Assembly: GCA_937873695.1 (NCBI GenBank) | Contig: CALMYL010000023.1 | Location: 1 to 64,000 of the forward strand | Length of the DNA stretch: 64,000 nt | From: an uncultured Ignavibacteria bacterium | GTDB taxonomy: Bacteria; Bacteroidota; Ignavibacteria; Tepidaquicellales; OLB5 | Direction: 5' to 3' | Shown: piece by piece, positions 28,584-37,132 of the stretch | Numbering within the stretch: the stretch's first letter is position 1 | Layout of the letters: each line of letters opens with the position of its first letter | The notes under the pieces: model-generated | The model's input: only the letters and a program-made list of their open reading frames with translations | Told to the model about the DNA's origin: nothing | Databases searched by the model: none | Translations under genes and position numbers: made by a program

Positions 28584-29825
28584 TCATAAACCGTTGAAAC
28601 GGTTTGGTGGATTTGTCAGCATTTTTTCCCCATGGATAAATCCGTGAGCTATAGTTATCAAAATTAACGCGCCATACAGCCTGGGATAAGCTAAAATGTA
28701 TAACGGGAATGATGAATCCTGAAGCTGCCTGAAAGGCAGCGGCAGCATAAGCAGCAGAACGGCAATAGCGAATAAATATATTTGCGGAGATCTGAAATTT
28801 AAATCTTTAAACAGAATGCTGCCGGAAAAAATTATTAACGATAAGTAAAATAATGAATGATAATCTTCTGCCGCAGGCGAAAAAATGACATTTAAAGCAA
28901 AGCTCATAACAAAAAATATCAAATATTTATCTCTGTTGAACTTTTTTGAGAATAGAAATAGTGTAACCAATCCCGCAAGCTGCGTAAAGTAGTAAACGTA
29001 AATTTTGGGGATAGATATTAGCGCGTTAGTATTGACTGCTGAATTATAACTTAAAAGATGTCCAAGTAAACTGCCCATAGTTTGATACGCCACATTGGAA
29101 GAATGTTCACCATAAGCCACCACTGAATAAAATTCCAAGTAATACATCTGCCATGCTTCAAAGCTATACAAAGGTAGCGTTAAAAGGAAAATTGCGGCAG
29201 TTAATCCAACGGTATATAAAAAAACTTTAGGTTTTTTCATAAAGAGTAATGCAGCAAGCGGGTAAAAGCCATAACCTTTAAGGATAATTATCAGTGCAAT
29301 CGGAACTGCAATGAGCGAAGCGTTATCTTTCTTAAATCCATAAACTGAAACGGATGCAAGCAGCAGCAGAAGCGCATAAGCTTGCCCGAAAGCTATATTA
29401 TAATAGAACGGATAGAAGAGCAGGGTTAGTAAGATCAGGCACAGACCCTGAAGGCTGTATATCGGGATATCAAATGATCTGAACAGCAGCAGGATCGATG
29501 TGAAGAGGAAAATCAAACCAAGTACATTCCATATTATTTTTGCAGTAACGGGATCAAATCTGCAAAGAGGCAGCATTATAAATGAGCCAGTTGGCAGGTT
29601 AGAGAGATCTTTAACACTGCCAAAACCGTACTCGTGCATTTTTGCGAAGTAGTATGTTGTATCATAAGCCTTGGTCATATCGCTCTTATCTGTAAACATT
29701 CTTGCCGAGGTGTAATATGAGGCGAAGCCGTGCGTGAGCACGGGTGATTTTACCCATGTGTAATACACCACGTAAAGCAACGCAAGCGAGATAAAAACCG
29801 GTAATATTATCCTGATATGTTTCAA
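28584..29825 (-). CDS. Polytopic membrane protein, GT87-like (mannosyltransferase-type, DUF2029)
   Basis: A 413-residue integral membrane protein with about ten hydrophobic helices. An amino-terminal periplasmic loop has a YYTSARMF-type segment with acidic residues, like the GT-C family 87 that uses polyprenyl-phosphate sugars. The start is TTG. The last 20 or so residues (ending NPPNRFNGL) are encoded by a dispersed AACCGTTTCAACGGTT / TCCATGGGG repeat, so the gene has taken its stop codon from a mobile palindrome. It lies 24 nt downstream of another polytopic protein gene. Confidence 0.75.
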   Translation of the reverse strand: MKHIRIILPVFISLALLYVVYYTWVKSPVLTHGFASYYTSARMFTDKSDMTKAYDTTYYFAKMHEYGFGSVKDLSNLPTGSFIMLPLCRFDPVTAKIIWNVLGLIFLFTSILLLFRSFDIPIYSLQGLCLILLTLLFYPFYYNIAFGQAYALLLLLASVSVYGFKKDNASLIAVPIALIIILKGYGFYPLAALLFMKKPKVFLYTVGLTAAIFLLTLPLYSFEAWQMYYLEFYSVVAYGEHSSNVAYQTMGSLLGHLLSYNSAVNTNALISIPKIYVYYFTQLAGLVTLFLFSKKFNRDKYLIFFVMSFALNVIFSPAAEDYHSLFYLSLIIFSGSILFKDLNFRSPQIYLFAIAVLLLMLPLPFRQLQDSSFPLYILAYPRLYGALILITIAHGFIHGEKMLTNPPNRFNGL

Positions 29826-29849
29826 ATAGTCAGCGGGATGTTTACTTAA

Positions 29850-31490
29850 TTAATAACCTGTATAAAGCACTGAAGCCGGCAGTGAGGCTGAGAATTTATC
29901 CAGAAGAGTTTTATATTGCGGTGCCAGATCTTTGTTCAGGGAATAGAATGATACTCTTTCGTTTCCGCATACTATGTTAAGTCGTGTCATTTTCCATGAG
30001 CCGAGCATCTGCCAATCATTTGAGACTCCTCCATACTGGCTGAACCAGTCAGTGTATATGATGGCAAGCTCAACACCTTTTTGGCGGGTAATATTTTCGA
30101 TCGCAGAAGTGGTATAATTCCCATTAAGCTTATAAGCTGCCGCATCGTTATCTGCAAGCCCCCACAGGTCAACTATTTTATTATGAGTATAAAAATTCAG
30201 CATACCTATATCATTAGCGGCAATTGTTGTTCCTGCAGGAAGTGTGTTTACAAAGGCAGCCATTTGGAAATGCTGGTTATATATATTGTTTGATGATTGC
30301 GGTACAAGAAATGAAGATACCGCCCTGCCGCAAACGGAAAGAATTACCGCGGCAAGAATGATCCTGCTGAAGACAGGAGATCTGCTCTTAATTGCAGAAA
30401 AATTATTTTCTTTATTTGCTCCCTTTAAGTAAGCGGGGTATATATTTACCCATAAAATTATTATACCCATCGATACAAGGTAAGCTTCATATCTGAAAAA
30501 CCAGCCTGTCTGTGCGAAGCACATATGCAGCAGGTAAGTTAAGATAAAAATTGCAGCCATTACCTGCTTTGTATCAAGTTCTTTTAACCGGAGCTTATAA
30601 TTCCTGTAAATAACCAGAACCATTGGCGGTAAAAGAAAAATGATATCCGGTTCAAGCATTCGCTTTAATGCGCGGTAAGGGATCTTCAGAATTTCAATGG
30701 CGGAGAGCTCGCCGACGCGGCTTTTTACCAGAATGGAGGAGGGTAGAAACATTGAACCGCTATCAACTGAGATAATACCGTATAATACCGGTGGGATAAC
30801 ACCGGCAATCATTATAAGCGCAGCGGGCAGGAATTTCTTGCGGGCAGCAAAAAAAACAGAAGCCGAAAAGACAAGAAAAAGATCTTCATATCTTAAGGCA
30901 GTAAGCAGCATTGAAATTATAACAAGCGAAATGAGCAGTGCAGCGCTTTCGTTTTTTCCGGTGGCATACAATGATGCATAAAATACGAATAAAAGGCTAA
31001 GCCATATCTGGGCAGTGTGTTCCATTCCCGTAAAAACAAGCGCAGGAAGGGGAGATGAAAAAATAAAGACAATTATAACATAATAAATATATTTTCCGGC
31101 TTTAAAATATTTCAGAATATGTACAGCGGCAGCAAGTGAAAGTATGGAAAAAACGAAATTGAGAACTAAGGGATCAACAGTATTAACACCCGTGATAAAG
31201 TAAGAAAGAGAGATCAAGAGAGTCCACAGCGGCGATGAAGTTGCCGAAGTAAACACCTGCCCATTGACAGCCCAGCTGCCGGATGTTACAAAGTTCTTGG
31301 CAATTGCCATGTGAATATAGGGGTCATCGATAACATAAATAAAATTCCAGCCGTTAAGATACAATGAAATTAGCAGCAATGCGGCGCAGAATAATGAAAA
31401 AACCAGCGCTGAGATGAGAAGTATTTTCCTGTGATTAGTTATATTGCGATCAAGTTTATGCAGCATAAATTGATAAATTATGAGACTCAA
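29850..31490 (-). CDS. Polytopic membrane protein, GT-C glycosyltransferase-like
   Basis: A 546-residue protein. An amino-terminal helix is followed by a periplasmic loop with DDPYIHMAIAKN, resembling the DD/DE motif of GT-C glycosyltransferases (ArnT/PMT-like). About ten further transmembrane helices come next. A soluble carboxyl domain (about 420-546; GTTIAANDIGMLNFYTHNKIVDLWGLAD) is typical of bacterial mannosyl- or arabinosyl-type enzymes. The sugar and acceptor are unknown. It is probably co-transcribed with the next gene (24-nt gap), and a terminator separates it from the operon upstream. Confidence 0.75.
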   Translation of the reverse strand: MSLIIYQFMLHKLDRNITNHRKILLISALVFSLFCAALLLISLYLNGWNFIYVIDDPYIHMAIAKNFVTSGSWAVNGQVFTSATSSPLWTLLISLSYFITGVNTVDPLVLNFVFSILSLAAAVHILKYFKAGKYIYYVIIVFIFSSPLPALVFTGMEHTAQIWLSLLFVFYASLYATGKNESAALLISLVIISMLLTALRYEDLFLVFSASVFFAARKKFLPAALIMIAGVIPPVLYGIISVDSGSMFLPSSILVKSRVGELSAIEILKIPYRALKRMLEPDIIFLLPPMVLVIYRNYKLRLKELDTKQVMAAIFILTYLLHMCFAQTGWFFRYEAYLVSMGIIILWVNIYPAYLKGANKENNFSAIKSRSPVFSRIILAAVILSVCGRAVSSFLVPQSSNNIYNQHFQMAAFVNTLPAGTTIAANDIGMLNFYTHNKIVDLWGLADNDAAAYKLNGNYTTSAIENITRQKGVELAIIYTDWFSQYGGVSNDWQMLGSWKMTRLNIVCGNERVSFYSLNKDLAPQYKTLLDKFSASLPASVLYTGY

Positions 31491-31507
31491 TTCAATGCAA
31501 TAATAAC

Positions 31508-31531
31508 AAACCCCGCTTTATCGCGGGGTTT
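31508..31531. terminator. Bidirectional-looking terminator hairpin
   Basis: AAACCCCGC-TTTAT-GCGGGGTTT, with T on both sides. It lies between the stop of the GH5-like gene (31567) and the start of the next minus-strand gene, so on that strand it ends the 31.6-36.9 kb operon. Confidence 0.85.
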
Positions 31532-31566
31532 ATTTGTGTAATGTCCGTCTAAATTCACAGTTTTAA

Positions 31567-33231
31567 TCATTTGATGAACAGCATTTTTTTAGAATCCACA
31601 AAGTTACCGGCTTCTATTTTGTATATATAGATACCGGATGCAACTTCTGAACCTGAGTTATTGGTCCCGCTCCATACCACCGACCGGAATCCGGCATCCT
31701 GGTATTCGTTGACCAGTGTTTTGATATTCCTGCCCAGGATATCATAAACAGTGATCCTAACCTGAACATTTTCCTTTAATGCATAGTGAATTAACGTTGA
31801 GGGATTAAAAGGATTCGGATAGTTTTGAGAGAGTGAATAGCTTAAAGGTACCGGACTTTCAACCGGGATCCTGGTTGCTGAAGTTTTGTTCACGGTTTTT
31901 ACTTTTGAAGTGATCTCATCATACTGCGGCAGGCATGTAAAGCTGCTGTTTTGTTTGGCATCAAACCCGTCGTTAAGGTTAACATTCGGGGAGTCAAACA
32001 CTACCGTTCCGTTCGGTTCAATTACGAAATTCATGGCCGTTATAGAATTTGAAGCCTGGTAATAGCGGTTTTGGCCGGAATTCACAGTAATATTATACAG
32101 GAAAAGATCAGAAGCACTGCCGTTGAACATGTTGAGCACTGTGTTCCAGTACGGTTCACCCATAAGTTCATAATTCCACGAGATATCTGCGCGCCTGAAA
32201 TCCCAAAGCGCAAAATGCCATCCGCGCGCAATGGCAATATCAACCATATCTCTAAGGTAATCTGTGCCGCCTGTTTGAGGCAGCATCAGACCGAATTCTC
32301 CCATCATAACCGGGGCGCCGGTCTGATTCTGAAAGTTCTGGATATGCCTGAAAACATAAGTTTCAAAAAAAGCTTTATCATGATAGAGTTCACCCTGCCA
32401 GATATAAGGATAGTAAAAATAATTTCCGGGGTAGCTTCTTGTGTTCTGCTGGTCATGGTGAGAATAATCACGGGGTACATAATTATGGAAATCGTAAATT
32501 ATGTACGGATCGTTAATTGCCTCAATGGTCTCAAAATATTCCGGATGGCAGAACTGAACATTTCCTGCAATTAAGGGGAGCATCGGATCGACAGTCCTTA
32601 CACCTGCGGCGAACTGCTCGAAAAGCGCTTTAAGATCGATCCCATCCTGCTGGAGGCAGCTCCTCAGTGTAGGCGGGTCAATCAGGCAGAAAGGATTATA
32701 CCATATCGGGTTTGGTTCAACAATCATATTGATGCCTGCAAAAAGCGGATCGCCAAGATATCTTTGGGCCATATCCTTAAGCATATCTGTATAGAGCTGT
32801 TTTTCGGTGTAGTTTGTCCATATAGTAGAAATGGGTCCAAGCTGATTGGTTTCTTTGTAAACATCGGTTCTTCCGGGTCCCTGCCTGACGGCAATGACAT
32901 AATGAAGACTGGCGTTCCTGCAGAAGTTAACCAGCATATCGGTTTCATCAATGTTGGCCTGAATTACAGAATACGGAGCCTCTCTTTGCCGCCAGCCGAA
33001 AGAACCGAGAACAGCAACAGTTGCGCCCGTGGATTTGAGGAAATAGAAATCTTCCTGGGTTTTAGGATTTTCATTGAGTACGTTGAATCCCCTGAAGAAT
33101 GAAGGAGACTGCCATTTAAGGTATTTTTCATTCACCTTTGGCAGATCCCCGCCTCCTGAAATTAAGAAGGCGGGAATAAGGAAACATATCAATGAAATGA
33201 TAAAATTTAAGATTATTTTTTTCATTTTCAT
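31567..33231 (-). CDS. Secreted GH5-like glycoside hydrolase with T9SS tail
   Basis: A 554-residue exported protein. Signal peptide 1-25; a cellulase-like TIM barrel (about 40-380) with the candidate acid/base Glu in MIVEPNP (about residue 170), DFHNY near 245, and the nucleophile Glu in VMMGEFG (about 310), then ALWDFR. A beta region with INDGFD-like motifs follows, and a T9SS tail (NYPNPFNPSTLIHYAL, GIYIYKIEAGN, KKMLFIK). It probably cleaves beta-linked polysaccharide at the surface. In place of the usual NEP it has VEPNP, so the subfamily is uncertain. It is the last gene of a four-gene operon. Confidence 0.82.
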   Translation of the reverse strand: MKMKKIILNFIISLICFLIPAFLISGGGDLPKVNEKYLKWQSPSFFRGFNVLNENPKTQEDFYFLKSTGATVAVLGSFGWRQREAPYSVIQANIDETDMLVNFCRNASLHYVIAVRQGPGRTDVYKETNQLGPISTIWTNYTEKQLYTDMLKDMAQRYLGDPLFAGINMIVEPNPIWYNPFCLIDPPTLRSCLQQDGIDLKALFEQFAAGVRTVDPMLPLIAGNVQFCHPEYFETIEAINDPYIIYDFHNYVPRDYSHHDQQNTRSYPGNYFYYPYIWQGELYHDKAFFETYVFRHIQNFQNQTGAPVMMGEFGLMLPQTGGTDYLRDMVDIAIARGWHFALWDFRRADISWNYELMGEPYWNTVLNMFNGSASDLFLYNITVNSGQNRYYQASNSITAMNFVIEPNGTVVFDSPNVNLNDGFDAKQNSSFTCLPQYDEITSKVKTVNKTSATRIPVESPVPLSYSLSQNYPNPFNPSTLIHYALKENVQVRITVYDILGRNIKTLVNEYQDAGFRSVVWSGTNNSGSEVASGIYIYKIEAGNFVDSKKMLFIK

Positions 33232-33233
33232 TT

Positions 33234-34415
33234 TTATTTAACAAACACCATTTTGACAGTTTTAACAAAGTCACCGGTTCTTAAAGTATAGAAATAAACA
33301 CCGCTTGAGATCTGGTTACCCATTTTATTTCTGCCATCCCATGTAACTGATTTATAGCCGGCTTCTTCATTCCAGTCAACAAGCTTAATTACTTCCCTGC
33401 CAATGATATCGTAAATTACGAGGCTTACTTTGCCGTCATTTTTGAGGTCGTATTTTATTGTTGTACTTGGATTGAAGGGGTTTGGATAATTCTGGTGGAG
33501 CTCATACTTAAGCGGAATGTTCTTTGGTTTGCCTATGTTCTCGGGTTTTGCTGTATCAAGAACATAGAGGTTTTTACCCGAGTTATTCATGGCAGTATAT
33601 ATCGGGCTATCACCTTCACTATCCAGGTTCGGATCGAACACGGTAGAGAATATACCGCCTTCCTGAACGGTGAATCCGTCAGTAAGGTTCACGCCGTTTG
33701 AACCGTGGGTAAAAGTGATATCACCGCCGGGCTGAATAACGTAATCCATTCCGCCTTCAAGGTATCTGTAATGGTGGTTTTTGGTATAGTTAACATTATC
33801 GTAAGCCAGGTAGCCTTCGTTGACATTAAGAGTTACAATTGCTTCATTATCAGTAACTTTCAGGAATGGACTATCTGGAGTAAAATATTGAGAAGCTACA
33901 CCTGGAATAATTGAGGCTGAACCAATGTAGTTTATTGTAGGTAATTGGGCAGCATAACCATTTATTGCGTCTTCTATCCATGTATCAATTGGCAACCAAC
34001 TTGTAACAGTAAAGTTTTTCATATCGCTTGCCCTGAAACCTACGTTATAGCCGTTACCCCACGACACTAAAAAAACTCCGCCTTCAATATCACCTTCAAT
34101 ATCAAAGTTCACATCAAAGTTAAATGCCCATATGTTTATATTAGCCCTGACGTTCATATTAACGTGAATCCAAGTATTATCAAGCGGAATGTTTCTGAAA
34201 TCAAGAGTAGCAGAGTAGACTGTAGAATGAATATCCACAACCGATGACCAGTTTCCAACGTGTCTATTTAAAGCTTTTGTGTCAATCAATGCTTGAATAG
34301 ATGTGTTCATAGCATCTTCAGTGATGTAAAACTCAACATCATCCTGAGAGTTAGAATGATTGTTGTATATACATAAAGTAAAAATAATTATTAGGTACAA
34401 AATAATAGTTCTCAT
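33234..34415 (-). CDS. Secreted beta-rich protein with T9SS tail, unknown function
   Basis: A 393-residue exported protein: signal peptide (MRTIILYLIIIFTLCIYNN), a first domain of about 170 residues with amphipathic beta strands (NIWAFNFDVNFDIEGDIEGG), a second beta region sharing the TDGFTVQEGG pattern with its GH5-like neighbour, and a T9SS tail (NYPNPFNPSTTIKYDL, GVYFYTLRTGD). The first domain superficially resembles tubular lipid-binding folds, but no family is recognised. It is only 2 nt from the GH5-like gene, so the two are surely co-expressed. Confidence 0.75.
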   Translation of the reverse strand: MRTIILYLIIIFTLCIYNNHSNSQDDVEFYITEDAMNTSIQALIDTKALNRHVGNWSSVVDIHSTVYSATLDFRNIPLDNTWIHVNMNVRANINIWAFNFDVNFDIEGDIEGGVFLVSWGNGYNVGFRASDMKNFTVTSWLPIDTWIEDAINGYAAQLPTINYIGSASIIPGVASQYFTPDSPFLKVTDNEAIVTLNVNEGYLAYDNVNYTKNHHYRYLEGGMDYVIQPGGDITFTHGSNGVNLTDGFTVQEGGIFSTVFDPNLDSEGDSPIYTAMNNSGKNLYVLDTAKPENIGKPKNIPLKYELHQNYPNPFNPSTTIKYDLKNDGKVSLVIYDIIGREVIKLVDWNEEAGYKSVTWDGRNKMGNQISSGVYFYTLRTGDFVKTVKMVFVK

Positions 34416-34416
34416 T

Positions 34417-35520
34417 TTAGTTTAAACTCCCTGTGAGAGCCATGCCCCACCAATCACTAGCCCTTGTAAGCTGGTATTGTCTCCCATATTCTCCAAAATC
34501 GGATTTAAAAATAATTCTAAAATAGTATGTGCCTGGAGCTATGAAATGGCCGGTATTTATTTCTCTTGACCATATATTTTTATCGATCCATTCATCATAA
34601 GTAAACTCAACTTCTTCTCCAGGTCCGTTAGCATCACCTATATGTACTTTAAACAGTTTGGTTCTAATATTGCTTAGAATTCTGAATCTTACGATTCCAT
34701 CATTACTGGTATTTCTTTGGACAATAAAATGGGGGGGTTCTGAATTTGCCGTAACGGAAAAGTTTAATCTTAGTTTTCTATCCAGAATCTGGTAGCCACC
34801 ACCTATATCAGTGATTACTATGTTAAAATAAGAAGGAACCAGTTGATTAGCTGCTTCCAGTATCTTATTAGGATAGATAACAAGGTTCAAACTGTTGTAC
34901 CTTTCTATTATCATATCTTTGATCATTTGAGGAATGCTTAATGCCTGTATCAAAGCCGGAAAGTTTTCCAGGAATGCTTTGATTTCGGAGAGTGTAACAA
35001 ATTGAGGGTCAAGTCTCAGATTTGGGTTAACCGGTATTACGTAATTATTGTTTTCGCTGGTAGTAACGTATATTGTAAAATTGGCACGAAATGAATTCTG
35101 CCTCAAAGTAACATACGGTCTTGAGATTGACACTGTATATGTTATGTTCGTTCCCGGGAAAGTTCCCGTTAAGGGCGGAAAAGATTGTGTGGCAATAAAA
35201 CGGTTGATTCCAAGTTCCGATATTAAAGCATGTGCATAGATTGTCCTTGTTACAACATCAACTTCTTCATCACCATCACTATTTTTAGAATAATTTTCGG
35301 AATTGTCATGGATTTTTACACTTGGATTTATCTCTTTCGGTAAACGATCCTCAAGTTCTTTTTCGAAGTTCTTTATCTTCTGTTTATCTATTATCAGGCT
35401 ATCATGTACCGGCACAAGGTACCCGGTACTGATATCTTTTTTATCCTGAGCATGTACGCCGACCCGGATATATCCAAAGATCAGCAATAAGCAGAAGATC
35501 ACTTTTATAAAGTTTTTCAT
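34417..35520 (-). CDS. Exported beta-rich protein of unknown function
   Basis: A 367-residue protein with signal peptide (MKNFIKVIFCLLLIFGYIRVGVHAQ), a charged stretch, a beta-rich domain (YTVSISRPYVTLRQ, NFTIYVTT) with a helical insert near residues 190-215, and a last domain of about 90 residues ending LTGSLN. It has no T9SS tail, unlike its neighbours. The general pattern resembles the first domain of the next protein, suggesting two related partners. The ATG has a GAGGTG ribosome site 5 nt upstream. The stop is 1 nt from the next gene. Confidence 0.72.
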   Translation of the reverse strand: MKNFIKVIFCLLLIFGYIRVGVHAQDKKDISTGYLVPVHDSLIIDKQKIKNFEKELEDRLPKEINPSVKIHDNSENYSKNSDGDEEVDVVTRTIYAHALISELGINRFIATQSFPPLTGTFPGTNITYTVSISRPYVTLRQNSFRANFTIYVTTSENNNYVIPVNPNLRLDPQFVTLSEIKAFLENFPALIQALSIPQMIKDMIIERYNSLNLVIYPNKILEAANQLVPSYFNIVITDIGGGYQILDRKLRLNFSVTANSEPPHFIVQRNTSNDGIVRFRILSNIRTKLFKVHIGDANGPGEEVEFTYDEWIDKNIWSREINTGHFIAPGTYYFRIIFKSDFGEYGRQYQLTRASDWWGMALTGSLN

Positions 35521-35551
35521 TTTTCACCTCTGTTAGGTTTTTATTTTCTGC

Positions 35552-36895
35552 TTATTTGGAATTTGCTGTTTTCAGGTTCTCATTTTCTTTTTCAAGATTT
35601 TCAAGACGCTTGTCCTGTTCAATGATGTATAAAGTCAGTTCTTCAATTTTCTGAAGAAGCTTTGAGGAGATCTCTCCGAGCTCAACACCGTTTTCGGTTA
35701 CTTCCTGTTCACTTGGTATTTCGGGCAGGTGGCCGTTCTCTTTAATAAATGATTCAACTTCTTTTACAGATCTTAAATTGTATTCCGGTTTAAAAACAAA
35801 ATCCGACCAGTTAGCCTGTACTTTAATGCCTTTTGCTTTGATCTTGCCATCTACCGAAAGTTTGAAGTTACCATCGGGGTTATCGGTACCTATCCCGACT
35901 ATATCATTTTTAAGGCAAATAGTCGGATTATTTGAACTATTCCTGAAACTTAACTGGTTGTCTTCTTCATTAATGATCCTGTAATTCCAGTCCTGATTTG
36001 CAAATCCGCGGTGGAAGTCAATGAAGGGCTTTCTGCCTGCAGTGTTGCTTGCATTGAGTTCAATAGCTCCGCCCTGATCAGGTGACAAATAAGACTGATC
36101 ATCATTCCACGAAATTGAACCGTCGTTCTTGATCGCGAATTTTACGATTTCGTTGTTATCTGTATAGAAGTTCATTAATCCGCCGTTACCGCTGAAAACC
36201 TGTATTCTTGAGGAACTGTGATCATCTTCAAATCTTATCACATTCTCCCACCCGGCAGAATTTTTTAAGTGCAATTTTGCCTGCGGATTGTTGGTTCCTA
36301 TCCCTACGTAACCGTTATTGGCAATTCGAAGTATAGTATTGCTTGTACTGTTGCCGCGGAAATCAAAATATCCGTTCGGACCGCTTTGTGTTTCCAGTAT
36401 ATTCACGCCGCCGGAAAGATCGGTAAGGAGAAACCTGTTGTATGCAAAACCGGTGTTATCAATCCTCATCGGGTACAAATAAGATGTTTTTATATACTGC
36501 TGGGTATTTGAAGGCATTGAACCATCACTGATGTTGAGAGTGCTGTTTATGCGCATATTACCGGCAACATCAAGTTTATACAGCGGGTCGGTTGTTCCTA
36601 TGCCAACATTGCCGCCGTTCTTTATTGTAAAATGGCGGGCTAAGCCATACTCATCAATATAAAAATAGCCGGATGGATCATAATTGACTTCCCAGTTCTT
36701 TTGAAGGAAATCTGAATCATATGAAAGCCTGAGACCCCCGTTGGATATATGAAGCTTTGCGCCGGGATATGTTGTTCCTATTCCAACGTTACCCTGGTTA
36801 TAATAAATGTTTGGATATCCTTCCCATTGGGAGAAAACACGGGATTGTGTTAAAAGAAGTGTCAGAATAAATAAAGTGAAAGTAAGATGTTTCAT
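35552..36895 (-). CDS. Exported GIGTT-repeat, tail-fibre-like protein with coiled-coil end
   Basis: A 447-residue exported protein. After the signal peptide (to about FSQ, residue 22), the motif VGIGT-(T/N/D)-x-P-x-x-KL recurs four times (near residues 36, 95, 197, 335), as in trimeric fibre proteins. The carboxyl part FVFKPEYNLRSVKEVE, NGHLPEIPSEQEV, GVELGEISSKLLQKIEEL is a conserved terminal module of Bacteroidota fibre-like proteins, ending in a coiled coil. It is probably a trimeric surface fibre. First gene of the operon; AGGAGGT lies 6 nt before the ATG. Confidence 0.8.
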   Translation of the reverse strand: MKHLTFTLFILTLLLTQSRVFSQWEGYPNIYYNQGNVGIGTTYPGAKLHISNGGLRLSYDSDFLQKNWEVNYDPSGYFYIDEYGLARHFTIKNGGNVGIGTTDPLYKLDVAGNMRINSTLNISDGSMPSNTQQYIKTSYLYPMRIDNTGFAYNRFLLTDLSGGVNILETQSGPNGYFDFRGNSTSNTILRIANNGYVGIGTNNPQAKLHLKNSAGWENVIRFEDDHSSSRIQVFSGNGGLMNFYTDNNEIVKFAIKNDGSISWNDDQSYLSPDQGGAIELNASNTAGRKPFIDFHRGFANQDWNYRIINEEDNQLSFRNSSNNPTICLKNDIVGIGTDNPDGNFKLSVDGKIKAKGIKVQANWSDFVFKPEYNLRSVKEVESFIKENGHLPEIPSEQEVTENGVELGEISSKLLQKIEELTLYIIEQDKRLENLEKENENLKTANSK

Positions 36896-37032
36896 TTTAA
36901 TTACCTCCTAAGGTATATTAAGTTAAATTAACAGCAAAATGCCGTTAAAAACTCTGTTTACGGAATGTAGTTTTAAATTAACTGCAGGGCAATGGATAAA
37001 TGAACTAAGATATTCATTGTCCTGTATTTATA

Positions 37033-37062
37033 CAAATATAATATATAAAAAAAAATTGTCAA
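37033..37062 (-). promoter_or_regulatory. Promoter of the 31.6-36.9 kb secreted-protein operon
   Basis: On the minus strand TTG (37062-37060) is followed after 19 nt by TATATTTG (37040-37033), a perfect TAnnTTTG element. The predicted start of transcription is near 37027, giving a leader of about 130 nt. Confidence 0.7.
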
Positions 37063-37132
37063 GTGTTTTTTCGGAAATACCTGAAGCATGGCAGGTTCTT
37101 AGGGCAAAGCACGCAGAAAATTACACTTTTGC

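Noticed and set aside
36900-37032. Riboswitch in the 130-nt leader of the secreted-protein operon
   Set aside because: The leader is AT-rich with no conserved aptamer pattern or terminator/anti-terminator pair that I can recognise.
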